Assembly (NCBI RefSeq): GCF_900113065.1
Contig: NZ_FOOA01000006.1
Span: 151,872 to 215,871, forward strand
Direction of reading: 5' to 3'
Length of the DNA stretch: 64,000 bases
From: Aureimonas phyllosphaerae
GTDB lineage: Bacteria; Pseudomonadota; Alphaproteobacteria; Rhizobiales; Rhizobiaceae
Part shown: piece after piece, positions 38,981 through 48,053 of the stretch
Position numbering within the stretch: the stretch's first letter is position 1
Layout: every line of letters starts with the position of its first letter
Program-made: the position numbers and the translations under genes
Notes under the pieces: model-generated
The model's database searches: none
What the model saw: the letters and a program-made list of their open reading frames with translations, nothing else
Told to the model about the DNA's origin: nothing

Positions 38981-39837
38981 GTCGCGCTCCCGACGCGGCG
39001 CGCGCCGAACAGCGCCGTCAGCGACACGAGGAGGATGCTGGCCAGCACCAGGAACACGGCCATCGCCGCGGCGAACGGCATGTTGGACTGGTAGATCGCC
39101 TGGTCGGTGATGAGGACGGACAGCGTCCAGTGCTGCGGCCGGCCGAGAAGCTGCGGCAGGAGGTAGGAGCCGAGCGCGAACACGAAGACGACGACGAAGG
39201 TCGCGGCCAGCGCCCCGCGCAGCGCCGGCAGGATCACGGTGAGGAAGGCGCGCACCGGCGAGGCGCCGAGCGTTTCGGCGGCTTCTCCGAGCGAGGGGTC
39301 GAGGCGCGAGAAGGACGGGTAGAGCACCAGCACGCAGTAGGGCAGCGCCTGGTAGGACATGCCGAGAAGGACGGCGGCAAAGCTCGGCGTGAAGGCGGCG
39401 GGCGTCTTCATCAGGCCGATCGCGACGAGGAGGTTGGAGAGGCCGGCCGTGCGCGACAGGAGCGTCGACCAGGAAAAGCCGATGATCACCTCGGACAGGG
39501 ACAGGACGGCGAGCAGGGCGACCAGCCAGGGCACCTGCGCGCGCCGGGGCAGGCGCGACAGGAGATAGGTGAAGGGTGCGCCGACTACGAGGCAGATCAG
39601 CGCCACCAGCGCCGACAGGCCCAGCGAGAAGAGGAGGATCTCGCCGAAGAACAGCGACAGGAAGCGCGCGTAGTTGTCGGAGGTCAGGACCGGCTCGTAG
39701 AAGCCGCCCTGGACGCGCTGGAAGAACGAGACGGCGATCATCAGCCCGAACGGCACGACGAAGAAGGCGCCGAGCATCAGGCCGGGAAAGACGAGGGCGC
39801 CCTGACCGCCGGTGGGGCGGGACGTGGCCGCGCTCAT
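38977..39837 (-). CDS. Polyamine-type ABC transporter permease (PotB type)
   Basis: A 286-residue permease with six hydrophobic segments and EAA-loop pattern LGEAAETLGASPVRAFLTVI. Its start overlaps the ATPase stop (ATGA) and its end overlaps the second permease. Confidence 0.9.
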   Translation of the reverse strand: MSAATSRPTGGQGALVFPGLMLGAFFVVPFGLMIAVSFFQRVQGGFYEPVLTSDNYARFLSLFFGEILLFSLGLSALVALICLVVGAPFTYLLSRLPRRAQVPWLVALLAVLSLSEVIIGFSWSTLLSRTAGLSNLLVAIGLMKTPAAFTPSFAAVLLGMSYQALPYCVLVLYPSFSRLDPSLGEAAETLGASPVRAFLTVILPALRGALAATFVVVFVFALGSYLLPQLLGRPQHWTLSVLITDQAIYQSNMPFAAAMAVFLVLASILLVSLTALFGARRVGSAT

Positions 39838-40871
39838 GCGGCCCCGGCGGGAAAGACGGTGGCAGCGCCGGGCTTCAGCGCCAGCGACACGGGCGTGCCG
39901 GCGGGCGGCACGTCGGCGCCGGCCTCGCGGTGCGCGATGATGCGGGCGTCGCCGGAGCGCAGGTAGATCTCGACCGCCGAGCCCATGTCGCGCACGAACT
40001 CGACCCTGGCCGCGATCGGCCCGTCGCCCTCGGGCAGCAGGACGACGTCCTCAGGCCGCACCGACAGGAGCGCGGCCTCGCCTGGCAGGGCGAGACCGGG
40101 CAGGAGGGCGCCCGACGCAAGGCGCGCGCCGCCGGCCTCGCGGCGGGCTTCCAGGAGGTTGGTCTGGCCGAGGAAGTCGGCAACGAAGGGCGTTGCGGGC
40201 CGGCGATAGACCTCGATCGGCCGGTCCATCTGGAGCACCCGGCCGTTCTGCATGACGACGACCTGGTCCGCCATGGTCATCGCCTCGCGCTGGTCGTGGG
40301 TGACGACGATCGTGGTGATGCCGAGCCGCTCCTGCAGGAGGCGCAGTTCCACCTGCATCGCCTCGCGCAGCTTGGCGTCGAGCGCCGACAGCGGCTCGTC
40401 GAGAAGGAAGAGGCGCGGCGCGACGGCGAGCGCGCGGGCGATCGCCACGCGCTGGCGCTGGCCGCCCGAAAGCTGCGTGATCGCGCGCCCCTCGACGCCG
40501 GGCAGGCGCACGAGGTCGAGAAGCTCGCGCACCCGCGCCTCCGCCGCGCCGCGGCTCGTCCCCCGAAGGCGCAAGGGATAGGCGATGTTGTCGCCGACCG
40601 TCAGGTGCGGGAACAGCGCCAGCGACTGGAACACCATGCCGAAGCCCCGCTTGTGGACGGGGACATGGGTGATCGTCTCCGACCCGAAGCGGATATCGCC
40701 GGCGGTCGGCGTCTCCAGCCCGGCGATCATGCGCATCAGCGTGGTCTTGCCGCAGCCCGACGGCCCCAGAAGGCACACGAAGGTGCCCTCCGGGATCGCG
40801 AGGTCGACGGCGTCCACGGCGGTCGCCGCGCCGTAGCGCTTCGTCACGCCGGAGAGCACGAGTGCGGTCAT
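39834..40871 (-). CDS. Polyamine-type ABC transporter ATP-binding protein (PotA type)
   Basis: A 345-residue ATPase. Walker A LGPSGCGKTTLMRMIAGLE starts at about residue 36, the signature LSGGQRQRVAIARALAV follows, then Walker B RLFLLDEPLSALD and the H-loop VTHDQREAMTMAD. A C-terminal TOBE regulatory domain follows from about residue 265, with VRPEDVVLLPEGDG. MTALVLSG at 40871 is chosen because upstream in-frame sequence lies in the binding-protein gene. Confidence 0.92.
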   Translation of the reverse strand: MTALVLSGVTKRYGAATAVDAVDLAIPEGTFVCLLGPSGCGKTTLMRMIAGLETPTAGDIRFGSETITHVPVHKRGFGMVFQSLALFPHLTVGDNIAYPLRLRGTSRGAAEARVRELLDLVRLPGVEGRAITQLSGGQRQRVAIARALAVAPRLFLLDEPLSALDAKLREAMQVELRLLQERLGITTIVVTHDQREAMTMADQVVVMQNGRVLQMDRPIEVYRRPATPFVADFLGQTNLLEARREAGGARLASGALLPGLALPGEAALLSVRPEDVVLLPEGDGPIAARVEFVRDMGSAVEIYLRSGDARIIAHREAGADVPPAGTPVSLALKPGAATVFPAGAA

Positions 40872-40918
40872 GGGCTGGAAAACTCCTGAGACGGGGGTGA
40901 GGCGGGCGCGGGGCGCTC

Positions 40919-42004
40919 TCAGCCGACGATCAGCTCCGTCCACTTCTGGTTCAGCCAGTCGGCCTTCGACACGTAGAGGTCGTAGCGCGGCACGATCGGC
41001 TCGGAGGTCGAGGAGACGGCCGCGAACTCGGCATCCGTCAGGTCGAGGAGCGAGCGCTGGATCACCGGCGCGGTGCCGACCTTGCGGGCGAGCAGCGCCT
41101 GCGTCGCGGGCTGCGTCATGTAGTCGATGAACTCGTGCGCGATGTCGAGCTTCGTCGAGGCCTTGCTGACGGCCCAGCAGCCCGAATCCGAGATGCCGCC
41201 TTCCTTCGGGAAGGTCGAGCGGACCGGCGCGCCCTTGGAGGCCGCAAGGCCCGTCACGTCGTGGTAGTACTGGCCCATCGGGATCTCGCCCGACTTCAGC
41301 GCCGCCTCGAACTGCGCCTCGTCGCGGTACCAGAGCTGAACGTTCGGCTTCACCTCGGCCAGCTTGTCCATGACCTTGAGGATGCCCTCCTCGGTGTCGA
41401 GCACCTGCGTACCGCCGAAGAAGGTCTTGGCCGTCACCTCGAGGAGGAACGAGTTCGAGACGAGAGCGAGGAGGCCGAGCTTGCCCTCGTTCGCCGGATC
41501 CCAGAAGGCAGCCCAACTGTCGGGCGCGGTCGGGTAGGCCTCGGTGTTGGTGACGAGGTTGATGTACCAGGCGACGGCGCCGACGCCGGCCACCCGCTCG
41601 TCCGGGTACTTCACGATGAAGGGCGGCAGGATGTCCTTGGCGTTCTTTATGCGCGCGAGGTCGAGCGGCGCCCAGAGCTCGGTCGAGAGGCCCTTGCGCA
41701 TGGCGACCTGGCTGATCATCGACACGTCGGCCGGCGCGACGTTCGCGCGCGCCGCCTGCTCGAGCTGCACGAGCCAGGCCTCGCCGGTCGGCTCAGCGAT
41801 GCCTTCCACCGCGATGCCCGTCGCCTTCGTGAAGGCGGGGAAGATGTTCTCGTCGAAGGAATCCTTGAAGTAGCCGCCGTAGACGCCGACCTTCAGCGAG
41901 CGGTCCTGCGCTCGCAGGATACCGGGCATGGCCAGCGTCGCGGCGCCGGCCGCCGCGCCCAGAAGCACCGTGCGGCGGGTCGGATGGGCGATGGAAGTCG
42001 TCAT
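40919..42004 (-). CDS. Extracellular solute-binding protein of the polyamine-type transporter (PotD-like)
   Basis: A 361-residue binding protein with a Tat-like signal RRTVLLGAAAGAATLAMPG ending near GILRAQ (about residue 33). Its mature part begins LKVGVYGGYFKDSFDENIFP, the typical SBP_bac_8/PotD start. It is probably the ligand receptor for a polyamine or guanidino compound, given the ureohydrolase directly upstream. Confidence 0.88.
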   Translation of the reverse strand: MTTSIAHPTRRTVLLGAAAGAATLAMPGILRAQDRSLKVGVYGGYFKDSFDENIFPAFTKATGIAVEGIAEPTGEAWLVQLEQAARANVAPADVSMISQVAMRKGLSTELWAPLDLARIKNAKDILPPFIVKYPDERVAGVGAVAWYINLVTNTEAYPTAPDSWAAFWDPANEGKLGLLALVSNSFLLEVTAKTFFGGTQVLDTEEGILKVMDKLAEVKPNVQLWYRDEAQFEAALKSGEIPMGQYYHDVTGLAASKGAPVRSTFPKEGGISDSGCWAVSKASTKLDIAHEFIDYMTQPATQALLARKVGTAPVIQRSLLDLTDAEFAAVSSTSEPIVPRYDLYVSKADWLNQKWTELIVG

Positions 42005-42030
42005 GTCGCGTGTCTCCGTTCGGTGGATCG

Positions 42031-43083
42031 TCAGGATGGGACGCCGGCGCGGCCGGGCGAGAAGGGCACGAGGCTCAGGATCTCGAACAGCATCTGGGCG
42101 CCGGCATGGGCGGTGTTGGTGGTGGCGTCGTATTGCGGGGCGACCTCGACGAGGTCGCCGCCGACGAGACGGATGCCGGCGAGCCCGCGCAGGAGGCTCT
42201 GGGCCTCGCGGGTCGACAGGCCGCCGATCTCGGGCGTGCCGGTGCCAGGCGCGAAGGCCGGGTCGAGGCTGTCGATGTCGAAGGAAAGATAGACCGGCGC
42301 GTCGCCGACCGTCCGCTTCGCCATCTCGACGATCCGGGGAATGCCGAGCTCGGTGATCTCCTCGGCGTGGATCACGGTCATGCCGGATTCGGCCGAGAAC
42401 TCCCAGAGGTAGTCGGACGAGCCGCGGATGCCGATCTGGATGGTGCGCGTGGGATCGAGCACGCCGTCGAGGACCGCCTGGCGGAACGGCCCGCCGTGGT
42501 GGAACTTGCAGCCGTCGAAGGGGCCGCTCGTGTCGCAGTGGGCGTCGATGTGGATCATCGCGACGGGCCGCTCCCGCCCGAGCGCGCGAAGGATCGGCAG
42601 CGAGATCGAATGGTCGCCGCCGACCGAGAGCGGGATGACGCCGGCGCCCGCGATCTTGGCCAGCGTCGCCTCGATGTCCTCGTGCGAGGTGGCGAGGTCG
42701 AAGCGCGAGCGGAACGGCACGTCGCCGATGTCGGCGACGGCGAGGTCCAGCGTCGGCATCGTCTTCAGGACGTGGTTGTAGGGCCCGACGCGCTCGATCG
42801 TGCGCAGCGCCCGCGGCCCGAAGCGGCAGCCGTTGCGGTTGGTGACGCCGAGGTCCATCGGTACGCCGAGCAGCGCGACGTCGAGGCCGGAAAAGTCCGG
42901 CGCCGACCAGTCGGTCGGCCGGTGCGGCGCGTCGAGCAGCGTCGGCACGCCGGCGAACGGGGCGACGCGCGTGCCCTTCGGATCGAAGAGCTTCGAGGCG
43001 ACGCGGGCAAAGCCCTCATCGTAGATGCGGCGTTCGTTGTCGCCGCCGAAGCGGGCGCGCAGGGCTTCGAGATCGAGGGTCAT
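42031..43083 (-). CDS. Agmatinase/guanidino-acid ureohydrolase
   Basis: A 350-residue Mn-dependent ureohydrolase. The metal-binding motifs are complete: GGDHSISLP (near residue 155), MIHIDAHCDTSGPFDG (near 178) and SFDIDSLDPAFAPGTGTPE (near 260). It would cleave urea from agmatine or another guanidino compound such as guanidinobutyrate; the Cys-containing DAHCDT leans towards guanidino-acid hydrolases but is not decisive. ATG 43083 overlaps the aminotransferase stop (ATGA). Confidence 0.88.
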   Translation of the reverse strand: MTLDLEALRARFGGDNERRIYDEGFARVASKLFDPKGTRVAPFAGVPTLLDAPHRPTDWSAPDFSGLDVALLGVPMDLGVTNRNGCRFGPRALRTIERVGPYNHVLKTMPTLDLAVADIGDVPFRSRFDLATSHEDIEATLAKIAGAGVIPLSVGGDHSISLPILRALGRERPVAMIHIDAHCDTSGPFDGCKFHHGGPFRQAVLDGVLDPTRTIQIGIRGSSDYLWEFSAESGMTVIHAEEITELGIPRIVEMAKRTVGDAPVYLSFDIDSLDPAFAPGTGTPEIGGLSTREAQSLLRGLAGIRLVGGDLVEVAPQYDATTNTAHAGAQMLFEILSLVPFSPGRAGVPS

Positions 43084-44273
43084 GCGGGGGCGTCCAGTGC
43101 GTCGGGAACGAGGGCGAGGCGGCGGGCGATCTCGGCGATCGACGGCGCCTCGACATTGGCGAAGGCGATGCGCAGGAACCGTTCCTGGCCGGGCCCGAAG
43201 AACGAGCCGGGCAGGGTGACGATGCCGAACTCGCGCGCAAGGCGCTCGGCGACGACGGCCGAGAGCGTACCCGCGAACGGGTGTTCGACGAAGGCGAAGT
43301 AGGCGCCGATCTGCCGGATGCGCCAGCCGGCAAGACCTGCGAACGCCTCGCGGAAGGCGCCGGCCCTCTCGGCGATCGCCGCGGCGCTGGCGCGGCGATA
43401 GGCGCCGAGCGCCTCGATCGCCCAGGGAAGTGCCGCCTGCGCCGGGCGCGGGGCGCAGATCTGGATGCAGTCGATCACCTTCTCGATGTCGGCCATCAGG
43501 GCGGCGGCCGCGATCAGCGCGCCGACGCGGTGGCCGGGAATCGCATAGCTTTTGGAGAAGGAATAGAGCGCGACGAGATGGTCTTTCGCCTCCGGCGCCG
43601 CGAACAGCGTGTGAGGGCGCGCGTCGTCTTCCAGGAAGTCGCGATAGGTCTCGTCGAGGACGAGCGTCACGCCGGCGCGGGCCGCGATTGCGAGGATGCG
43701 GGCAAGGAGCGCGTCCGGATAGACGGCGCCGGTCGGATTGTTGGGCGAGACGAGGACGATCGCGCGCGTGCGCGCGTCGATCATCGCCTCGAGGGCGTCC
43801 GGATCGGGCAGGAAGCCTGCGGCGGCGTCGAGCGGTAGCGGACGCGGCTCGATGCCGAGCATCTCCAGCGTCATCTGGTGGTTGAAGTACCAGGGCGTCG
43901 GCAGGATCACCGCGTCGCCCGCGCCCGCCAGCGCGACCATGGTGGCGAAGAAGGCCTGGTTGCAGCCGCTGGTGATCGCAACCTCGGCGGCGTCGATCGG
44001 GGTGCCGTAGCGCGTCGACACATGCGCCGCGTAGGCCTGGCGAAGCGCCGGATCGCCGAGAATGTCGCCGTAGCGGGCCTGCGCGGGCGCCCCCGCGGCC
44101 TCGGCGAGGCGCGCGGCGAGTTCGGGCGGCGGCGGCCGGTTCGGAACCGCCTGGCTGCAGTCGACGAGCGGCCCGTGGGCGCCGTCGTAGCGCGCGGCCC
44201 AGCGACCCGCCTGCGCGATCGGCGGCACTGCGACACGGGCGAGACGCGTCGTCGCCGCCGTCATGCCGGGCAT
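43080..44273 (-). CDS. Class I/II pyridoxal-phosphate aminotransferase
   Basis: A fold type I aminotransferase. VSPNNPTGAVYPDALLARI holds the Asn-Pro-x-Gly loop, and YSFSKSYAIPGHRVGALI carries the Lys that binds pyridoxal phosphate. It would remove or swap an amino group in the polyamine/guanidino pathway. The start is uncertain: MPGM at 44273 is chosen, the next Met is at 44264, and an in-frame GTG near 44333 or ATG at 44372 would lengthen it. None has a strong RBS. It heads the leftward operon, divergent from LysR. Confidence 0.8.
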   Translation of the reverse strand: MPGMTAATTRLARVAVPPIAQAGRWAARYDGAHGPLVDCSQAVPNRPPPPELAARLAEAAGAPAQARYGDILGDPALRQAYAAHVSTRYGTPIDAAEVAITSGCNQAFFATMVALAGAGDAVILPTPWYFNHQMTLEMLGIEPRPLPLDAAAGFLPDPDALEAMIDARTRAIVLVSPNNPTGAVYPDALLARILAIAARAGVTLVLDETYRDFLEDDARPHTLFAAPEAKDHLVALYSFSKSYAIPGHRVGALIAAAALMADIEKVIDCIQICAPRPAQAALPWAIEALGAYRRASAAAIAERAGAFREAFAGLAGWRIRQIGAYFAFVEHPFAGTLSAVVAERLAREFGIVTLPGSFFGPGQERFLRIAFANVEAPSIAEIARRLALVPDALDAPA

Positions 44274-44379
44274 TTCGTCGAAGGGAAGCGGGAGACCGTA
44301 TGCATGCGGAATGATCACATCGAGGCGGTGGCGTGATGTTGACCATAGGATCGGGATCGACGCCCGCACCATAGGCTTC

Positions 44380-44399
44380 TATCAAGGTTCACCTTGATA
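44380..44399. promoter_or_regulatory. Perfect LysR-type operator candidate TATCAAGG-N4-CCTTGATA
   Basis: Eight-base perfect inverted repeat with spacer TTCA, 24 bases upstream of the lysR start and in the spacer to the divergent polyamine operon. It is AT-rich against a GC-rich background, and its position fits a LysR autoregulatory box. Confidence 0.55.
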
Positions 44400-44423
44400 T
44401 TTGTCCATGAGAAGGCGGCTTCG

Positions 44424-45326
44424 ATGCGTGTCTCGGGAAGTGACCTGCGCCTTCTCCAGGTGTTCGACGCCGTGGTGCGCGGCGGCGGCTACGCCGGCGC
44501 GGAGGCCGAGCTCAACATCGGCCAGTCGACGATCAGCAACCACATGACGGCGCTCGAGGAGCGCATCGGCTTCTCGCTCTGCCAGCGCGGTCGTGGCGGT
44601 TTCCGGCTGACGGAGCGCGGCCAGGCCGTGCACGAGGCCTCGCGCCGCCTCGCGCAGGCGCTCGGCGATTTCGCCGCCGACGTCGCGGCCCTGAAGGGGG
44701 AGCTTCGGGGCGAGCTGCGCGTCGCCATCCTCGATTCGGTGGCGAGCGATCCCGCCAACCGCATCACCGAGGTGATCGCCGCCTTCGGCCGCACGGCGCC
44801 CGACGTGCGGCTGGTGCTGGTGCAGGAGCGGCCGCAGGACATCCAGCCAAAGGTCGCCGAAGGGCTCTACCATTGCGGCATCGGCAGCCATCGCTCGCGC
44901 GTCGAGGGGCTCGACTACCGCCCGCTCTACGAGGAAAGCCACGGCCTCTACTGCGGTGCCGACCACCCGTTCTTCGAGCGACCCGATGCCGAGCTGACCG
45001 ACGAGGTGCTGGCCGCCGCGCCCTATGTCCATCGCGGCTACTGGCGCGAGGAGGACGGCATGCGCCGCATCCGCTGGCGCATCGAGGCGACGGTGCAGCA
45101 GATCGAGCCCGAACTCATCCTGATCCGCACCGGCCGCTTCATCGGCTTCCTGCCGCATCATGCCGCCGAGGCCGATCTTGCCGCCGGCCGTATGCGCCGC
45201 ATCCGGCCGGGCGATGTCGGCTATGTCTGCCTGTTCGAGCTCTACACGCCCCGCGCGCGGCGTGGCAGCGAGGTGCTCGCCGCGTTTCTTGCGAGCATCG
45301 AGACGGCCTGGCCCTCCAGCCCGTGA
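44424..45326 (+). CDS. LysR-family transcriptional regulator of the polyamine-type operon
   Basis: A 300-residue LysR regulator. DNA-binding helices: LRLLQVFDAVVRGGGYAGAE and IGQSTISNHMTALEERIGF (about residues 7-46), then an effector domain. MRVSGSD at 44424 has AAGGCGG just upstream; an in-frame ATG at 44394 lies inside the operator-like palindrome and is less likely. Divergent from the aminotransferase operon, which it probably activates. Confidence 0.88.
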   Translation: MRVSGSDLRLLQVFDAVVRGGGYAGAEAELNIGQSTISNHMTALEERIGFSLCQRGRGGFRLTERGQAVHEASRRLAQALGDFAADVAALKGELRGELRVAILDSVASDPANRITEVIAAFGRTAPDVRLVLVQERPQDIQPKVAEGLYHCGIGSHRSRVEGLDYRPLYEESHGLYCGADHPFFERPDAELTDEVLAAAPYVHRGYWREEDGMRRIRWRIEATVQQIEPELILIRTGRFIGFLPHHAAEADLAAGRMRRIRPGDVGYVCLFELYTPRARRGSEVLAAFLASIETAWPSSP

Positions 45327-45338
45327 CGGGCGCCGCGA

Positions 45339-46877
45339 TCAGTCCCCGCGATAGGGCTGGAGCGCGTCGAGGAAGCGGGCGGCGTCACCGCGCATCGCCT
45401 CGACCTTCGCCTCGTCCATATGCCCGAGCGTGTAGACCGTCCGGCTCATGCGCGGATTGTCCTCGAAACGCTCGCGGTGGCGGGCGATGAAGTCCCAGTA
45501 GAGGTAGTTGAACGGGCAGGCGTCCTCGCCGATGCGCTGCTTCACGTCGTAGCGGCAATGGCCGCAGTAGTTCGACATCTTGTTGATGTAGTTGCCCGAC
45601 GCCGCATAGGGCTTCGTCGCGAACACGCCGTCGTCGGCATAGAGGATCATGCCGACGACGTTCGGCATCTCCACCCATTCGTAGGCGTCGTGATAGACGA
45701 CGAGATACCACTCCTGCACCTCCACCGGGTCGAGCCCGGCGAGGAGGCAGAAGTTGCCGATCACCATCAGGCGCTGGATGTGGTGGGCATAGGCGTTGGC
45801 CGCGGTCTCGCCGATCGACTGCTTCAGGCAGTTCATGTCCGTGTCGGCGGTCCAGAAGAAGTCCGGCAGCGGGCGCGCGGCCTCGAGCGCATTGCGCGCC
45901 CCGTAGCCCGGCATCTCGCGCCAGTAGACGCCGCGCACGAACTCGCGCCAGCCGATGATCTGGCGGATGAAGCCCTCCGCTGCATTCAGCGGCACCGTGC
46001 CCGCGCGATACGCGGCCTCCGCTGCCTCGCAGCATTCCCGCGGATCGAGAAGGCCGCAGTTGATCAGCGCCGACAGGTGGGAATGGAAGAGAAGCGGCTC
46101 GCCCTGGCGCATCGCGTCCTCGTAGGCGCCGAAGTCCGGCAGCGCCTTGTCGGCGAACCACGCGAGGTAGCGCTTCGCCTCGCTTCGCGTCACCGGGTAG
46201 TCGAAGTCGGCGAGTGAGCCGAAATGGTTGCCGAAGCGGCGCGCGACCAGCGCCAGCACCCCTTGAGTCGTCTCGTCCGGCTCGAAATGCGGCCGCCGGG
46301 GAACGATGATGCGTTTGGGCAGCGGCTTGCGGTTCTCGGCGTCGAAGTTCCAGCGGCCGCCCTCCGGCTTGCCGTTCGCGCCCATCAGGTAGCCGGTGCG
46401 CTCGCGCATGCCGCGATAGAACGCCTCCATCAGGAGCGACGACCGGTCCCCAGCGAAGGCTTCGAACGCCTCGTGCGAGCACAGGAAGCGGTCGTCGGGG
46501 CGGATTTCGACGGGGACGCCGAACGCGGCCTCCCATCCCTTCATCATCTCGAGGACGCGCCATTCGCCGGGCTCGGTGACGACGACGCGGCTCGCCTTGT
46601 GGCGGGCGATGGCATCGCCCAGCGCCTCGCCGAAGCTCGCGGCCTTCCGCTTGCCGTCGAGGCGGAGGTAGTCGACGTGGACGCCGTCCGCTTCCAGTTC
46701 GGCCGCGAAGTGGCGCATGGCGGCGAACAGGAAGGCGATCTTGCGCTGGTGATGGCGCACATAGGTCGCCTCGTCGTCGACCTCCGCCATCAGCACGATG
46801 TCGCCTTCTGCCAAGTCCGACAGGCTCGACAGGTTGCGCGACAGCTGGTCGCCGAGAACGAAGCGGATCATGGTCAT
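45339..46877 (-). CDS. phrB: (6-4) photolyase with iron-sulfur cluster (FeS-BCP, PhrB type)
   Basis: A 512-residue cryptochrome/photolyase that repairs UV (6-4) photoproducts with light, FAD and a [4Fe-4S] cluster. Counting from the start, Cys350, Cys438, Cys441 and Cys454 fall at the same numbers as the four cluster ligands of Agrobacterium PhrB, and His365-His366 and Tyr424 also match its key residues (AHHIQRL and TKPYAASGNY). The N-terminal antenna domain starts MIRFVLGDQLSRNLSSL, as expected of the lumazine-binding class. A strong residue-level assignment. Monocistronic on the minus strand. Confidence 0.95.
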   Translation of the reverse strand: MTMIRFVLGDQLSRNLSSLSDLAEGDIVLMAEVDDEATYVRHHQRKIAFLFAAMRHFAAELEADGVHVDYLRLDGKRKAASFGEALGDAIARHKASRVVVTEPGEWRVLEMMKGWEAAFGVPVEIRPDDRFLCSHEAFEAFAGDRSSLLMEAFYRGMRERTGYLMGANGKPEGGRWNFDAENRKPLPKRIIVPRRPHFEPDETTQGVLALVARRFGNHFGSLADFDYPVTRSEAKRYLAWFADKALPDFGAYEDAMRQGEPLLFHSHLSALINCGLLDPRECCEAAEAAYRAGTVPLNAAEGFIRQIIGWREFVRGVYWREMPGYGARNALEAARPLPDFFWTADTDMNCLKQSIGETAANAYAHHIQRLMVIGNFCLLAGLDPVEVQEWYLVVYHDAYEWVEMPNVVGMILYADDGVFATKPYAASGNYINKMSNYCGHCRYDVKQRIGEDACPFNYLYWDFIARHRERFEDNPRMSRTVYTLGHMDEAKVEAMRGDAARFLDALQPYRGD

Positions 46878-46987
46878 CGGGGCGGCGGGATCCTCGGACG
46901 GCGGCGGTCACCGCTAGATGACCGCAGCGGCGCCCCCTTCAAGCCGTCCGCGCCGCAAGGCCGCACGAAGGACGGAGTGCTCCCTGG

Positions 46988-47761
46988 TCAGCGCACCAGC
47001 CCGAGCATCGGCCCGTAGCCCCCGTGCCACGACGTGTCGTCGCGCCCCTGCGCGGGATCGTAAAGCCCCGTGCCGTTGCCGCCGTCGAGGAACAGGGCGT
47101 CGGGGCAGCCGAGATGGTCGCGGAACAGCCGCGCGAAGTCGTGGAAGTTGACGCGGCCCTCGCTGATCGCGACGCGGACCGTACCGTTCTCGCACACGCC
47201 GACGCCGCTGCGCCGCGTGCGATCGCTGGAGCCCGGAATGAGGGCCGGGTGCAGCGCCCCGCCGATCACCAGCATCGGGCCGGACTGGGTGGCGAAGCGA
47301 ACCGCGGGGCGCTGCGTCTCGAAGGCGTCGCTCGAAAGGATGCCCGCATCCGCCTCACCGAGGAAGAAGACGCCGTTCGGCTGCTTGTAGAAGTTCGGGA
47401 TGCTGCCGGGCGAGCCGGTCATCACCGTCCGGTCGAGCGGTCGGAGTTCGCGTCCGTTCTCGACATAGAGGCCGATCGGCGAGAAGTCCGTGTCGTACAT
47501 GCCGGCATTGACGGCAAAGACGAGCCGGTGCCCTTCGGCCTCCAGCGATTGCGCGACACGCTCGAAGCGGCGGAACGGTGCCTCGTCCGCGCCGCGCCAG
47601 AACAGGCGAAGGTCGGATGCGGCCGGGTCCACCGTGCAGACGAGATAGCGTGTGTCCTCGAACGCGTCGGGGGCGCAGGGACCCCCGGCCTCCTCGGCCG
47701 TTGCGGGCTGGAGCCAGAGCGCCTGGCACACGAGGCCGATCGCCGCCACTCGTCTCAGCAT
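46988..47761 (-). CDS. Secreted phosphodiester-glycosidase family protein (DUF2233)
   Basis: A 257-residue protein with a signal peptide (about residues 1-22, ending ATAEE). The DUF2233/NAGPA fold is marked by LVFAVNAGMYDTDFSPIGLY, then PNGVFFLG and ALFLDGGNGTGLYDP. These domains cleave or bind phosphodiester-linked sugars; the bacterial role is poorly defined. It lies upstream of the photolyase in the same direction, with a 110-base gap, so co-transcription is uncertain. Confidence 0.82.
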   Translation of the reverse strand: MLRRVAAIGLVCQALWLQPATAEEAGGPCAPDAFEDTRYLVCTVDPAASDLRLFWRGADEAPFRRFERVAQSLEAEGHRLVFAVNAGMYDTDFSPIGLYVENGRELRPLDRTVMTGSPGSIPNFYKQPNGVFFLGEADAGILSSDAFETQRPAVRFATQSGPMLVIGGALHPALIPGSSDRTRRSGVGVCENGTVRVAISEGRVNFHDFARLFRDHLGCPDALFLDGGNGTGLYDPAQGRDDTSWHGGYGPMLGLVR

Positions 47762-47851
47762 GTCCGAACTCCCGCCTGCGTCTGGAGCCGATCCATGCCC
47801 GATGCCATCAGGCGGGGCAACATGGATCGCAGGCGTTCCCTCCGGCCCGCG

Positions 47852-47947
47852 TCAGAGCCCCAGGAGTACCGTCGCGGGAACGGCCGCGCCGAAAACGAGA
47901 ATGCCGGCGACGAGGAGGATGAAGGGAAGGTTCGGGGCTTTGGTCAT
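47852..47947 (-). CDS. Possible 31-residue single-span membrane protein
   Basis: A short frame encoding MTKAPNLPF and a hydrophobic helix (about residues 9-30) ending LLGL. A GGAGA lies about 7 bases before the ATG. It lies between the DUF2233 gene and the methyltransferase gene. Small size and GC bias leave real doubt, but hydrophobicity and RBS are consistent. Confidence 0.35.
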   Translation of the reverse strand: MTKAPNLPFILLVAGILVFGAAVPATVLLGL

Positions 47948-48053
47948 GGGAGGTCTCCGAAGAAGCGGGCCGGATGCTGCCGGGCGTCCGCGGCGTCCTC
48001 AAAGCACGCGCCCGGCGGTCTGTAAGCTGGACGGATTGTCCAACCCGCCCTGA

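Noticed and set aside
42005..44423. A guanidine riboswitch was considered for the polyamine/guanidino operon
   Set aside because: The spacer before the aminotransferase shows only the LysR-type palindrome and no conserved riboswitch-like fold I could recognise.
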